A stretch of 48,005 nucleotides of DNA from assembly GCF_001514205.1 (NCBI RefSeq), contig NZ_KQ948794.1, positions 1 to 48,005 of the forward strand, given 5' to 3'. Source of the stretch: Streptomyces griseoruber. GTDB lineage: Bacteria > Actinomycetota > Actinomycetes > Streptomycetales > Streptomycetaceae. This document shows, piece after piece, positions 17,481 to 25,814 of the stretch (positions within the stretch are counted from its first letter, which is position 1; every line of letters starts with the position of its first letter). Below the pieces are notes generated by a model. The model made no database searches. It was given only the letters and a program-made list of their open reading frames with translations, and was not told where the DNA came from. The position numbers were made by a program, and so were the translations under genes.

Positions 17481-18674
17481 ATGGTCACCTTCACCGACCT
17501 CTACGCCCAGTACGGTGTGAAGTCCCCGCACGAGCTGTTCGAGCAGCTGCGTGAGGAACGCCCCCTGTTCCAGGTCGAGTTGCCCAACGGGGTGCCGCTG
17601 TGGCTGGTCACCCGGTACGCCGACTGCCGGGCCGGCCTCGGCGACGCGCGGCTGTCCAACCGGATCGGCACCCGGATCGTCGCCAAGGACGTCCTGCCCG
17701 CCGAGATCCGGGCCAGCATGGGCACCCACATGCTGCGGGTCGACGGCACCGACCACACCCGGCTGCGGCGGCTGGTCTCCTCCGTGTTCACGGCCAAGCG
17801 CATCGAACGGCTCCGGCCGATGATCGAGCAGATGACCAGCGACCTGCTCGACAAGATGGCCGTCCAGGAGCACCCGGACGCCATCCGCGACCTGGCCTAC
17901 CCGCTGCCGATGCAGGTGATCTGCGAACTGCTCGGCGTGCCCGTCACCGACCACGAGCGGTTCCGCACCTGGTCGAACGCGTATCTCGCCGGAGTGGGCA
18001 CCCAGAACTTCCCCGTCGACGTGGTCACCGAGTTCGTCCACTACGTCCGCGACCTCGTCGAGCAGAAGCGGGCCGAGCCCGACGACAAGCTGCTGTCCGC
18101 GATGATCTCCGCCCGGGACGACGAGGACCGACTCGCCGAGAACGAGCTGACCTCGATGTGCTTCCTGCTCATCATCGCCGGCTACGAGACCACCGTGAAC
18201 CTGCTCGGCAACGGCACGGCCCTGCTGCTCGCCGATCCCGCACTCGCCGAGGGCCTGCGGGCCGACCACGAGGCGATACCGGGGGCCGTCGAGGAGTTCC
18301 TGCGCTTCGAGAGCCCGGTGCCCGGCGCGAGCTTCCGGGTCGCCACCGAGCGCCTGGAACTCGGCGGCCAGGTCATCGAGGAGGGTGAACTCGTCCTGAT
18401 CTCACTGCTGTCGGCCAACCGCGACGAGCGGGTCTTCACGGACTCGATGACCTTCGACGCCGAGCGCAGCCCGAACCAGCACATGGCCTTCGGCTACGGC
18501 ATGCACTACTGCCTGGGCGCCCCGCTGGCCCGGCTGGAGGCCCACATCGCCTTCCGCCAACTGCTGGAGCGCTTCCCCAAGATGGAGCGCCTGGACCCGT
18601 CGGCCGACCTCAAGTGGCGGCCCGGGCTGGTCATGCGCGGCCTGACCGAACTCCCGGTGAAGCTGAACCAGTAG
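17481..18674 (+). CDS. Cytochrome P450 (CYP107-like), tailoring
   Basis: A 397-aa soluble bacterial P450. It has the I-helix oxygen-activation motif AGYETT, the K-helix ExxR (EEFLR), and the heme-ligand loop FGYGMHYCLG with Cys344. The C-helix region WxxxR/HTRLRRLVSSVFT is typical of CYP107-type macrolide hydroxylases. AAGGAG at 17466-17471 gives a good ribosome-binding site for ATG 17481. It lies 27 bp after the exporter gene and is probably cotranscribed with the PKS genes. Expected role: hydroxylation or epoxidation of the polyketide. The regiochemistry is unknown. Ferredoxin and reductase partners are not encoded here. Confidence 0.94.
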   Translation: MVTFTDLYAQYGVKSPHELFEQLREERPLFQVELPNGVPLWLVTRYADCRAGLGDARLSNRIGTRIVAKDVLPAEIRASMGTHMLRVDGTDHTRLRRLVSSVFTAKRIERLRPMIEQMTSDLLDKMAVQEHPDAIRDLAYPLPMQVICELLGVPVTDHERFRTWSNAYLAGVGTQNFPVDVVTEFVHYVRDLVEQKRAEPDDKLLSAMISARDDEDRLAENELTSMCFLLIIAGYETTVNLLGNGTALLLADPALAEGLRADHEAIPGAVEEFLRFESPVPGASFRVATERLELGGQVIEEGELVLISLLSANRDERVFTDSMTFDAERSPNQHMAFGYGMHYCLGAPLARLEAHIAFRQLLERFPKMERLDPSADLKWRPGLVMRGLTELPVKLNQ

Positions 18675-18680
18675 ACACGA

Positions 18681-18720
18681 CCGCGGTGGTGGCCGGGACC
18701 GCCCCGGCCACCACCCGCGG
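18681..18720 (+). terminator. Hairpin between P450 and CCR genes
   Basis: A left arm at 18681-18697 (CCGCGGTGGTGGCCGGG) pairs with 18703-18720, which has one extra C, leaving a 5-nt loop. The stem is about 17 bp with one bulge and lies just after the P450 stop. There is no U-tract, as is usual in Streptomyces. It could terminate or attenuate transcription before the CCR gene, or stabilise the upstream mRNA. Confidence 0.7.
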
Positions 18721-18760
18721 ACCCCGAGCCCCTCCCCGACGAAACCGACAGGAGTCTGTG

Positions 18761-20101
18761 GTGATAGCCGACCTGGTCGCCGCGATCGAGTCGCCGGACG
18801 CGAGGTCACGCGACTTCGCGTCCTTGCCGGTACCGGAGTCCTATCGAGCCGCCGTGCTCTTCAAGGACGAACAGCACATGTTCGACGGACTGCCGGTCAC
18901 CGACCGGCAGCCCGCGAAGGCCCTGCACATCAGCGACGTCCCGACCCCCGAGCCCGGCCCCGGCGAGGCCCTGATCGCCGTCATGGCGAGCTCCGTCAAC
19001 TACAACACGGTGTGGAGCGCGCTGTTCTCGCCCGTGCCGACCTTCGCCTTCCTCGAACGCTACGCGCGCACCGGAGGCCCGGCCGCGCGGCACGACCAGC
19101 CCTACCACGTCATCGGCTCCGACCTGTCCGGGGTGGTGCTGCGCACCGGCCCCGGCGTACGCCGCTGGCAGCCCGGTGACCGGGTCGTGGCGCACTGCCT
19201 GTCCGTCGAGCTCGAGGACGCGGCGGGCCACGACGACACGATGCTGGACCCCGAGCAGCGGATCTGGGGCTTCGAGACCAACTTCGGCGGTCTGGCCCAT
19301 CTGGCGCTGGTGAAGGCCAACCAGCTGATGCCGAAGGCCGCCCACCTCACCTGGGAGGAGGCGGCCGCACCCGGCCTGGTCAATTCCACGGCCTACCGCC
19401 AACTGGTCTCGCGCAACGGCGCGGGCATGAAGGTCGGCGACAACGTGCTGATCTGGGGCGCGGGCGGCGGACTCGGCTCGTACGCCACCCAGTACGCGCT
19501 GGCGGGCGGCGCGACACCGATCTGCGTGGTCTCCAGCGAACAGAAGGCGGCGATCTGCCGCGCGATGGGCGTCGAGGCGATCATCGACCGCAGCGCGGAG
19601 GACTACAGCTTCTGGAAGGACGAACACACCCAGGACCCCAGGGAGTGGAAGCGCCTCGGCAGCAGGATCCGCGAGCTGACGGGCGGCGAGGACGTCGACA
19701 TCGTCTTCGAGCACCCGGGCCGGGAGACCTTCGGTGCCTCGGTCTACGTCGCCCGCAGGGGCGGGACCGTCGTCACCTGCGCGTCCACCTCCGGCTACCG
19801 GCACGAGTTCGACAACCGCTACCTCTGGATGCACCTCAAGCGGATCATCGGCTCCCACTTCGCCAACTACCGCGAGGCATGGGAGGCCAACCGCCTCGTC
19901 GCCAAGGGCCGCATCCACCCCACGCTCTCCCGCACCTACCCGCTCACCGAGGTCGGCCGGGCGGTGGCCGACGTCCACGGCAACCGCCACCACGGCAAGG
20001 TCGGCGTCCTGTGCCTGGCCCCCCGGGAGGGCCTGGGCGTCACCGACCCCGACCTGCGGTCCCGACACGAGCCGGCCATCAACCGCTTCCGGACCGGCTG
20101 A
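18761..20101 (+). CDS. ccr: Crotonyl-CoA carboxylase/reductase (canonical, ethylmalonyl-CoA type)
   Basis: A 446-aa MDR-superfamily enzyme that reductively carboxylates crotonyl-CoA to ethylmalonyl-CoA with NADPH and CO2. GGAG at 18751-18754 supports GTG 18761 as start; the frame is open further upstream but that lies in the hairpin region. The four CO2-binding residues known from Kitasatospora setae CCR are recognisable with an offset of one: Asn82, Phe171, Glu172, His366. Next to His366 is Phe367, the bulky residue of primary-metabolism-type CCRs. The cofactor loop is WGAGGGLGSY, and the active-site segment PGLVNSTAYRQL is canonical. It probably supplies ethylmalonyl-CoA to one PKS module. 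A divergent paralogue is at 25815-27149. Confidence 0.96.
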   Translation: MIADLVAAIESPDARSRDFASLPVPESYRAAVLFKDEQHMFDGLPVTDRQPAKALHISDVPTPEPGPGEALIAVMASSVNYNTVWSALFSPVPTFAFLERYARTGGPAARHDQPYHVIGSDLSGVVLRTGPGVRRWQPGDRVVAHCLSVELEDAAGHDDTMLDPEQRIWGFETNFGGLAHLALVKANQLMPKAAHLTWEEAAAPGLVNSTAYRQLVSRNGAGMKVGDNVLIWGAGGGLGSYATQYALAGGATPICVVSSEQKAAICRAMGVEAIIDRSAEDYSFWKDEHTQDPREWKRLGSRIRELTGGEDVDIVFEHPGRETFGASVYVARRGGTVVTCASTSGYRHEFDNRYLWMHLKRIIGSHFANYREAWEANRLVAKGRIHPTLSRTYPLTEVGRAVADVHGNRHHGKVGVLCLAPREGLGVTDPDLRSRHEPAINRFRTG

Positions 20102-20140
20102 TCCCGGCGACCGGCCCCCCACATCCGCGTCCCCACGGCT

Positions 20141-20176
20141 GCGCGGTTCGAGCGGTCCTCACCGCTCGAACCGCGC
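20141..20176 (+). terminator. Perfect bidirectional hairpin terminator
   Basis: The arm at 20141-20156 (GCGCGGTTCGAGCGGT) is perfectly complementary to 20161-20176, with a CCTC loop: 16 bp of uninterrupted stem. It sits between convergent genes (CCR on plus, aminotransferase on minus), so it should terminate both the PKS unit and the minus-strand operon. No U-tract is present. The rest of the 139-bp gap shows nothing else. Confidence 0.9.
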
Positions 20177-20240
20177 CCTCCCGGGACCGCGCTCCCGCGC
20201 GGTGCGGGCGCCGTAGGTGATCACCGGCGCCCGACTTGCC

Positions 20241-21455
20241 TCACGCGGGGTGGGAGTTCGAGCGGAACACCCGCGCGAGCCTCTTCACGCCCGTTTCGAT
20301 CTCCTTCGGACGGTGCGTGGCGAAGGACAGGCGCAAGGTCGCGGGATCGCCCGGACCGGCGAAGAACGGAGCCCCCGGAACGTAGGCGACTCCGTGGTGG
20401 ACGGCGTCGGGCAGCAGGGCTCCTGTGTCGTATCCGTCCGGCAGCCGCACCCAGACGAACATCCCGCCGTCGGGACGGCTCCATGTGCTGCCTCGGGGCA
20501 GGGCGTGCGGAAGGGACGCGAGCATCGCCTCGCAGCGCTCCCGGTATGCGGCCCTCGCGGGAACCAGGCGCGCGTCCAGATCGTGTTCCCCCAGGTACTG
20601 CGCGGCGGCGGCTTGATCGACCGTCGACGAGTGCAGATCGAGCGCCTGCTTGGCGAGTACGCACGAGCGGCAGAGTGCCGCCGGTGCACGCAGCCAGCCC
20701 AGTCGCATCCCGGGGGCGAGGACCTTCGACAGGCTTCCGAGCAGCACGGTCCGGTCCGAGGCTTCCGCGTAGGCCGCGATGCGCGGCAGTGGTTCGCCGC
20801 GGAACCGCAGTTCGCCGTAGGGATCGTCCTCGACGATCCGGAATCCGTGTTCCGCGGCGAGGCGTGCCACGGCGTGACGCCGCTCCGCCGGAAGGGAATG
20901 CCCGGTGGGGTTCTGGAAGTTGGGTACGAGGTAGAGCAGTCGAGGACGTTCCTTCGCGGCGATGTCCGCCAGGGCGTCGATCACGATTCCCCGTTCGTCC
21001 GTCGGCGCGGGGACGACGCGCGCGCCGGCGTAGCCGAAGCACTGAAGGGCCGCGAGATAGGTCGGATTCTCGACCACCACCACGTCACCGGGATCGAGCA
21101 GCGTGGTGGTCAGCAGTGCGAGAGCCTGCTGGGCCCCGGTGGTGATCACCAGGTCCTCCGGACGGCTGGGCAGGCCCTGCCGGGACAAGCGGGCCGCGAT
21201 CGCTTCCCGCAGGTTCGGGTCGCCTTCGGTGGTGGAGTACTGCAGCACCCGATGCGGGGTTTCTCTCAGTACCCGGTCATAGGCCGCCCGGATCTCCTCG
21301 ACGTCGAGAAATTCCGAGGCCGGGAGTCCGCCGGCGAAGGAGATGACCTCGGGCCGGGCAGTCAGCGCGAGCGCCTCACGGATGACCGATCCGTTCGCGG
21401 ACGTCGCTCGGGCGGCGAGGCCGGGAGGTGGAACCCGTATGTTCGTGGATGTCAC
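20241..21455 (-). CDS. PLP aminotransferase, LysN / class I fold (2-aminoadipate-type)
   Basis: A 404-aa fold-type I aminotransferase very like Thermus LysN: SFAGGLPAxEF, LQYSTTEG, ITTGAQQAL, VPNFQNPTG (Asn182), VEDDPYGELRF (Asp210, Tyr213), LGSLSKVLAPGMRLGW (PLP-binding Lys244) and RPDGGMFVW. There is no N-terminal GntR helix-turn-helix, so it is the stand-alone enzyme and not a MocR regulator. The start is GTG 21455, 19 bp after the dehydrogenase gene. LysN-type enzymes accept 2-oxoadipate, leucine-, and aromatic-type oxo acids, so the family alone does not fix the substrate. As last gene of the operon it probably aminates the homologated 2-oxo acid made by the three preceding enzymes. Confidence 0.93.
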   Translation of the reverse strand: MTSTNIRVPPPGLAARATSANGSVIREALALTARPEVISFAGGLPASEFLDVEEIRAAYDRVLRETPHRVLQYSTTEGDPNLREAIAARLSRQGLPSRPEDLVITTGAQQALALLTTTLLDPGDVVVVENPTYLAALQCFGYAGARVVPAPTDERGIVIDALADIAAKERPRLLYLVPNFQNPTGHSLPAERRHAVARLAAEHGFRIVEDDPYGELRFRGEPLPRIAAYAEASDRTVLLGSLSKVLAPGMRLGWLRAPAALCRSCVLAKQALDLHSSTVDQAAAAQYLGEHDLDARLVPARAAYRERCEAMLASLPHALPRGSTWSRPDGGMFVWVRLPDGYDTGALLPDAVHHGVAYVPGAPFFAGPGDPATLRLSFATHRPKEIETGVKRLARVFRSNSHPA

Positions 21456-21474
21456 GGTGGTCCGTTCGTCGCTT

Positions 21475-22494
21475 CTACAGCTTCTGCTCGAGCAAGGTCA
21501 TCACCTGGTCCATGAACTGCTGTGTGCCTCCCTTCCCTCCGAGGTCCGGGGTCGCCGCCTCGCCGCCGGCCGTCTCCGTCACGCAGGACCGGAGGAGGGC
21601 GGCGGCGTCGGCATGGCCGAAATGGTCGAGCAGCAACCCCAGTGACATGGCTGCGGCATACGGGTTGGCCGTCCCCTTCCCGGCGATGTCGGGGGCACTG
21701 CCGTGAACGGGTTCGAAGAGCGCGAAGTCGCTCTCGGGGCAGATGCTGGCGCTTGCCGCGAGCCCCAGGCCTCCCATCAGGGCCGCGCCGATGTCGCTGA
21801 TGATGTCACCGAAGAGGTTCGACGCCAGGACGCCTTCGTACGGCGTCGGATCGCGGACCAGGTGGTAGCAGAACGAGTCCACGTACTCCTCGGAGCCGGT
21901 CAGCTCGGGGAAGGCCTCCAGTTCGCGCCGGAACACGTCCTGCCAGAGGGTTCCGGTGTTCGGCACGGCGTTGGACTTGTGCACCAGGGTCACCTTGCGG
22001 TGGCCGCGCCGGCGAAGGCGAGCGAGGCAGAAACGGACGAAGCGCTCGACGGTCTCCCGCGTGTACACGCATTCGTCGATGGCCACGGTGACCGTTCCCG
22101 AGCGGGTGATCGAACCGCCGACACCCGCGTACAGTCCCTGTGTGTTCTCGCGGTAGAGGTCGATGACACCGTGCTCCAGCACGATCGGACGGTGGTTGAC
22201 GTACAGGTCCAACCCCTTGCGCAGGCCGAGCAGGATGTCGCGGCCGTGTGCCATGTCCGGGATGCGCGGGTCGCCGAGCGCTCCCAGGAAGACGGCTCCG
22301 TAGTCGCGGGCGAGACGGTCGATCGCCCCGGGCGGCAGTCCGGTGCCGGTGGCGAGCCACTGGTCGGCTCCCCAGTCGAAGACGTCGTAGTCGATGCCCA
22401 GGCCGAAGGCCTCGCTGAGCGCCGTGAGGGCCGGCAAGGTCGCCGGGATGACCTCCTGACCGATCCCGTCTCCGGGAACCACCGCGATCCTCAC
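21475..22494 (-). CDS. Isopropylmalate / homoisocitrate-type beta-decarboxylating dehydrogenase
   Basis: A 339-aa member of the isocitrate/isopropylmalate dehydrogenase family. Visible motifs: VPGDGIGQEV at the N terminus, the substrate loop LLGLRKGLDLYVNHRP, IDLYRENTQGLYAG, the catalytic Lys in VTLVHKSNAVP, the metal-binding Asp residues in ASNLFGDIISDIGAALMGG, and the NAD-binding FEPVHGSAPDIAGKG. It should oxidise and decarboxylate a 3-substituted malate to the one-carbon-longer 2-oxo acid. The GTG start at 22494 overlaps the stop of the isomerase gene (GTGA). In this context it is the HphB/LeuB step of a homologation cassette. The side chain recognised by the loop cannot be assigned by eye. 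Confidence 0.92.
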   Translation of the reverse strand: MRIAVVPGDGIGQEVIPATLPALTALSEAFGLGIDYDVFDWGADQWLATGTGLPPGAIDRLARDYGAVFLGALGDPRIPDMAHGRDILLGLRKGLDLYVNHRPIVLEHGVIDLYRENTQGLYAGVGGSITRSGTVTVAIDECVYTRETVERFVRFCLARLRRRGHRKVTLVHKSNAVPNTGTLWQDVFRRELEAFPELTGSEEYVDSFCYHLVRDPTPYEGVLASNLFGDIISDIGAALMGGLGLAASASICPESDFALFEPVHGSAPDIAGKGTANPYAAAMSLGLLLDHFGHADAAALLRSCVTETAGGEAATPDLGGKGGTQQFMDQVMTLLEQKL

Positions 22495-24494
22495 CGGCCC
22501 GCCTCCGTCCCCAGCATCGTTTCGACCGAGGTCAGGCGCCCCGAGATCGCCGTGGCGGCCACGACATAGGGCGAGGCCAGATACACCTGGCCGGGCCCCG
22601 AGCGTCCCGGGAAGTTGCGGTTCTGCGCGCTGACCGTGACCTCGGCCGGGCTCTCGGAGACGCCCGGGCCGGCGTTGATGCACGCCCCGCAGGACGGTGG
22701 CAGCACCTGGACACCGACGTCTTCGAACAGCGTGATGTACCCGCGCTCGACGGCGTACTTCATGACGGTCTCGCTGCCGACCTGGATATAGGCCTGTACC
22801 CCCTCGGGCACCGCCATGCCCCGTGACCGGGCCAGCTCGAAGACACTCGCGTACATGTCCATGTCGTACGCCTTGCCGCCCGTGCAGGACCCGCCGTAGA
22901 CCTTGTCGACCTTGACCTCGTCGTGGACCGAGGCGAGCGGGACGGCGTTCCTGGGATCTCCGGGGAGCGCCACCATCGGTTCGACGTCGGCCAACCCGAT
23001 GTCGACGACCACCCCGTACGTGGCGTCCTCGTCCGAGGCCGGCGCCACCGCGGTGGCCTCACGGGACGTCCGCGGGCGCTCCGCCAGATACGCGTGCGTC
23101 ACCTCGTCCGGTTCGAACAGGGCGGTCATGCCCCCGGCCTCCACCGCCATGTTGCACAACGTGGCGCGCTCGTCCATGTTCATCGTGGCGCTGCCGGGAC
23201 CGGCGAAGAGCAGGACCCTGCCCAGGGTCTGGCTCCCCTCGATCATCGGGTGTCTCAGCAGCGCCAGCATGAGGTCCTTCGCGCACACACCCTGGCGGAG
23301 CTGCCCCAGCAGGTTGATCTTGATCACCGCGGGGACCTTGACCAGGATCTCGCGGTTGTACCAGGCGTTCGCGATGTCGGTCGCGCCGACGCCGAACGCG
23401 AAGGCGCCGACGGCGCCGGCCGTGCACGTGTGGCTGTCGGTGCCGATGATGACGTCGCCGGGCCGGGCGACGTGTTCCACGATGTAGTTGTGGCAGATGG
23501 CGCGGCTGCCCCCGGTGTCGGAGGGGCCGATGAAGTGTCCTCCGCCGAGCGCGGCGAACTCCTGTTGCCGACGGCCGAGGCCGTGCACCCGTTCGATGAG
23601 TTCCGGGCCGCGTGGACGCCGGGTCAGTACCTGCTCGGCCAGCGAAAGGTGGTCCTGGAAGAAGTAGCAGGAGTCCGGATCGGCAAGCGTGGCCTCCTCG
23701 CCGAACTGCTGCGCGAACATGCCGGCCGCCATGGGCGTGACGTATTCGTGCGAGAACCTGACGTCGCTTCGGACGAAGTAGGACTCGCCGACCCGCACGC
23801 TCGCGCCGGCGGGCAGTGGATTCCGGGGCGAGAGCCGGCTGCTGATGATCTTCTCGACGATGTTGAGCGGCCGGCCCCCCGCGAACACCGACCGGATCGC
23901 GGACCGTGCTCCGCCGTCATGTCCGCGGTTGAAGCCGAACAGGCCACCGAGATCGATGATGGCTCGTTCCAGGTCGTTGGCGCTCCGTGTGAACGCCTCC
24001 AGCGGAAGTTCCTCGCCGGCCAGGAGCGCGGCGAGGACGTCGAAGTCGTCGCAGGTGACGATGCCGACGTTACGGCAGTTCTGCTGGTAGATCCGCTCGA
24101 AGGAGCGAGCGAAGACGATCTCGACCCCGGAGTACTTCTCGGCGTACACGGCATGCTCCCTGGAGGAGCCGCTGCCCTTCGTCTCACCGCTGACGATGAT
24201 CTGCGGGGCGAACGCCCTCACCGCGCCTTCGCCGAACCGTCGGTCGCGCAGCCCCAGGTAGGCGTAGTCGCCCAGTTTCTCGTCGTACCAGTAGCAGCAC
24301 CATCCGGGGATGATCTCGTCCGTCGAGATGCTGTTCCTGAGGGGGCGGCGCAGGAGCTGCGCCGGCGTGAGGACGCTGTCGCCCTCGAGCTGCGCGGCGA
24401 CCAGTCCGGGGTCTTCGGTGAGGACGAGGACGTTACCGCGGAGCCTGATCGTGCGGTCGGGGCCGTACCCCGCGGGCTCATCCTGCCGTGGCAA
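22491..24494 (-). CDS. Fused isopropylmalate isomerase / homoaconitase, LeuD-LeuC order
   Basis: A 667-aa aconitase-superfamily fusion. Residues about 40-215 are the small-subunit swivel domain (NSISTDEIIPGW, GSGSSREHA at 107-115, FARSFERIYQQNCRN), and about 225-667 the large [4Fe-4S] subunit (GPSDTGG, TDSHTCTAGAVGAFAFGVG, GGSCTGGKAYD, SCGAC). Cys537, Cys602 and Cys605 match the three cluster ligands. The domain order is the reverse of classical aconitase A and fungal Leu1, where the swivel is C-terminal. The start is TTG 24494, with AGGA about 7 nt upstream; the nearby ATG at 24481 is out of frame. It overlaps the synthase gene by 17 nt. Role: isomerise the 2-substituted malate to the 3-substituted one. 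Cyanobacterial HphCD is also a fused isomerase. Confidence 0.93.
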   Translation of the reverse strand: MPRQDEPAGYGPDRTIRLRGNVLVLTEDPGLVAAQLEGDSVLTPAQLLRRPLRNSISTDEIIPGWCCYWYDEKLGDYAYLGLRDRRFGEGAVRAFAPQIIVSGETKGSGSSREHAVYAEKYSGVEIVFARSFERIYQQNCRNVGIVTCDDFDVLAALLAGEELPLEAFTRSANDLERAIIDLGGLFGFNRGHDGGARSAIRSVFAGGRPLNIVEKIISSRLSPRNPLPAGASVRVGESYFVRSDVRFSHEYVTPMAAGMFAQQFGEEATLADPDSCYFFQDHLSLAEQVLTRRPRGPELIERVHGLGRRQQEFAALGGGHFIGPSDTGGSRAICHNYIVEHVARPGDVIIGTDSHTCTAGAVGAFAFGVGATDIANAWYNREILVKVPAVIKINLLGQLRQGVCAKDLMLALLRHPMIEGSQTLGRVLLFAGPGSATMNMDERATLCNMAVEAGGMTALFEPDEVTHAYLAERPRTSREATAVAPASDEDATYGVVVDIGLADVEPMVALPGDPRNAVPLASVHDEVKVDKVYGGSCTGGKAYDMDMYASVFELARSRGMAVPEGVQAYIQVGSETVMKYAVERGYITLFEDVGVQVLPPSCGACINAGPGVSESPAEVTVSAQNRNFPGRSGPGQVYLASPYVVAATAISGRLTSVETMLGTEAGR

Positions 24495-25752
24495 TGATCT
24501 GTCCTATCTCTTCGTCGCCCAGAGGCGTGCGGCTGGCCTTCGCCCGCTCCAGCACCTTCTTGATCAGGGTGGCGTCGTCCGTCGTGTGGCCATGCAGGGT
24601 CAGCCAGTACTTGACGTTGTTCGCGCCGGAGGCCGCGTCGATGAGGACCTCCTGCTCACGGCCGAGCAGCGCGGCCGGAACTCCGGCGTACACGCTGTCC
24701 TTGAGCGCCACGCTGCCCTTCTCATGGGCCTTGAGGATCGCGGAGGCGTGTACACCGGCACTGGTCTTGAAGACGTCACGCCCCATCGCGGGATAGTTCT
24801 GCGGGATGTCGACGCCGAGCACGGGCGCGGCGTACTCGCAGTACTCGCGCAGGGCTGTCAGGTCGTACGTGTGGTGGCCGTCCAGATGGCTGTTGATCAT
24901 GAGCTGGTCGAGGGAGGCGTTGCCCGCCCGCTCTCCGACACCCAGGACGGTGCCGTGAACGCGCGCGCAGCCCAGGGCGAGCGCGGTGAGCGAGTTGACC
25001 AGGGCCAGACCTCGATCATTGTGCCCGTGCCACTCCAGCTCCACGGCATGACCGCGGTCGGCGAAGTACCGCCGGGTCCACCGGATCAGGGCTTCGGTCC
25101 CGGTCGGCACCGCGGCACCGACCGTGTCGCACAGGGTCAGCCGCCGGGTCCCCGTCTCCACGGCCACGTCGTAGACGCTGCCCAGCACCTGCGGAGTGCA
25201 CCGGACCGCGTCCTCCAGCACGAGGACGAACTCCACGTTCTCGCGCCGGCATTCCGCCGCCGACGTGCGGATGGCGGACCTGATCAGCTCGATGTCCCAG
25301 TCCTCGACGTACTGCCGGATGGGGCTGACGCCGATGAAGACGTACGCCTCGACCGCCACCCCGGCCCGCTGTCCGACCTCGCCTATCGCGTGGATGTCCG
25401 ACGGATGGGTGCGGCCCGCGAAACCGGGCGTCAGAGCCAGGCCGCCTGCGGCGATGTGCCGCGCCAACTCGGTGCACTCCTCGACGGCGGCCGCGCCCGA
25501 GCCCGGAAAGCCCAGGTCCGCGGAGCGCACTCCGGACCGGGACATGTGGTCGACGATGGCGAGCTTCTGCTCCAGAGACGGATTGTGGATGTGCGGGGCC
25601 TGGAGGCCGTCCCTCAGCGTCTCGTCGAACAGGATCCCGGAGTACGCGGACTCGGCGGGGATGTCCTGCGCTTCCTCCTCGGTCCCGACGCCGTTCCAGG
25701 TGAACCACACATCGGCCGTGGGAGTCGATTGATCGTGCTCTGTTCCGCTCAT
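24478..25752 (-). CDS. Isopropylmalate / homocitrate synthase-like (HMGL-type) condensing enzyme
   Basis: A 424-aa TIM-barrel acyltransferase of the HMGL-like family that condenses acetyl-CoA with a 2-oxo acid. Motifs: DETLRDGLQAP (usual LeuA: DTTLRDGEQ, so Glu is Leu here, as in HMG-CoA lyase), LCDTVG, the metal-binding HGHND, and GVGERAGNASLDQ. There is no LeuA-type regulatory C-terminal domain of the usual 150 residues, as in homocitrate synthases and HphA. ATG 25752 with GGAG 6 nt upstream is preferred to the upstream ATG at 25782. It should catalyse the first step of 2-oxo acid homologation with the three downstream gene products. The starting oxo acid is not identified; phenylpyruvate-like, branched or 2-oxoglutarate are all possible. 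Confidence 0.9.
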   Translation of the reverse strand: MSGTEHDQSTPTADVWFTWNGVGTEEEAQDIPAESAYSGILFDETLRDGLQAPHIHNPSLEQKLAIVDHMSRSGVRSADLGFPGSGAAAVEECTELARHIAAGGLALTPGFAGRTHPSDIHAIGEVGQRAGVAVEAYVFIGVSPIRQYVEDWDIELIRSAIRTSAAECRRENVEFVLVLEDAVRCTPQVLGSVYDVAVETGTRRLTLCDTVGAAVPTGTEALIRWTRRYFADRGHAVELEWHGHNDRGLALVNSLTALALGCARVHGTVLGVGERAGNASLDQLMINSHLDGHHTYDLTALREYCEYAAPVLGVDIPQNYPAMGRDVFKTSAGVHASAILKAHEKGSVALKDSVYAGVPAALLGREQEVLIDAASGANNVKYWLTLHGHTTDDATLIKKVLERAKASRTPLGDEEIGQIIATAG

Positions 25753-25814
25753 GGTGGTCTCCGAGTCGTGTCGTGGGGGCACTCACCGGTCGGTGCGGAA
25801 GCGGTTCGGGCCCA

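Noticed and set aside
18681..20101. Idea that CCR1 is part of the minus-strand building-block operon
   Set aside because: It lies on the opposite strand beyond a perfect hairpin and has a canonical crotonyl-CoA-type active site, so it belongs with the PKS unit.
20241..25752. Cassette as lysine (AAA) or leucine primary biosynthesis
   Set aside because: Streptomyces makes lysine by the diaminopimelate route, and leucine genes are normally separate leuA, leuB and leuCD with a regulatory LeuA domain. Operon overlap with NRPS-PKS, CCR and thioesterase genes points to secondary metabolism.
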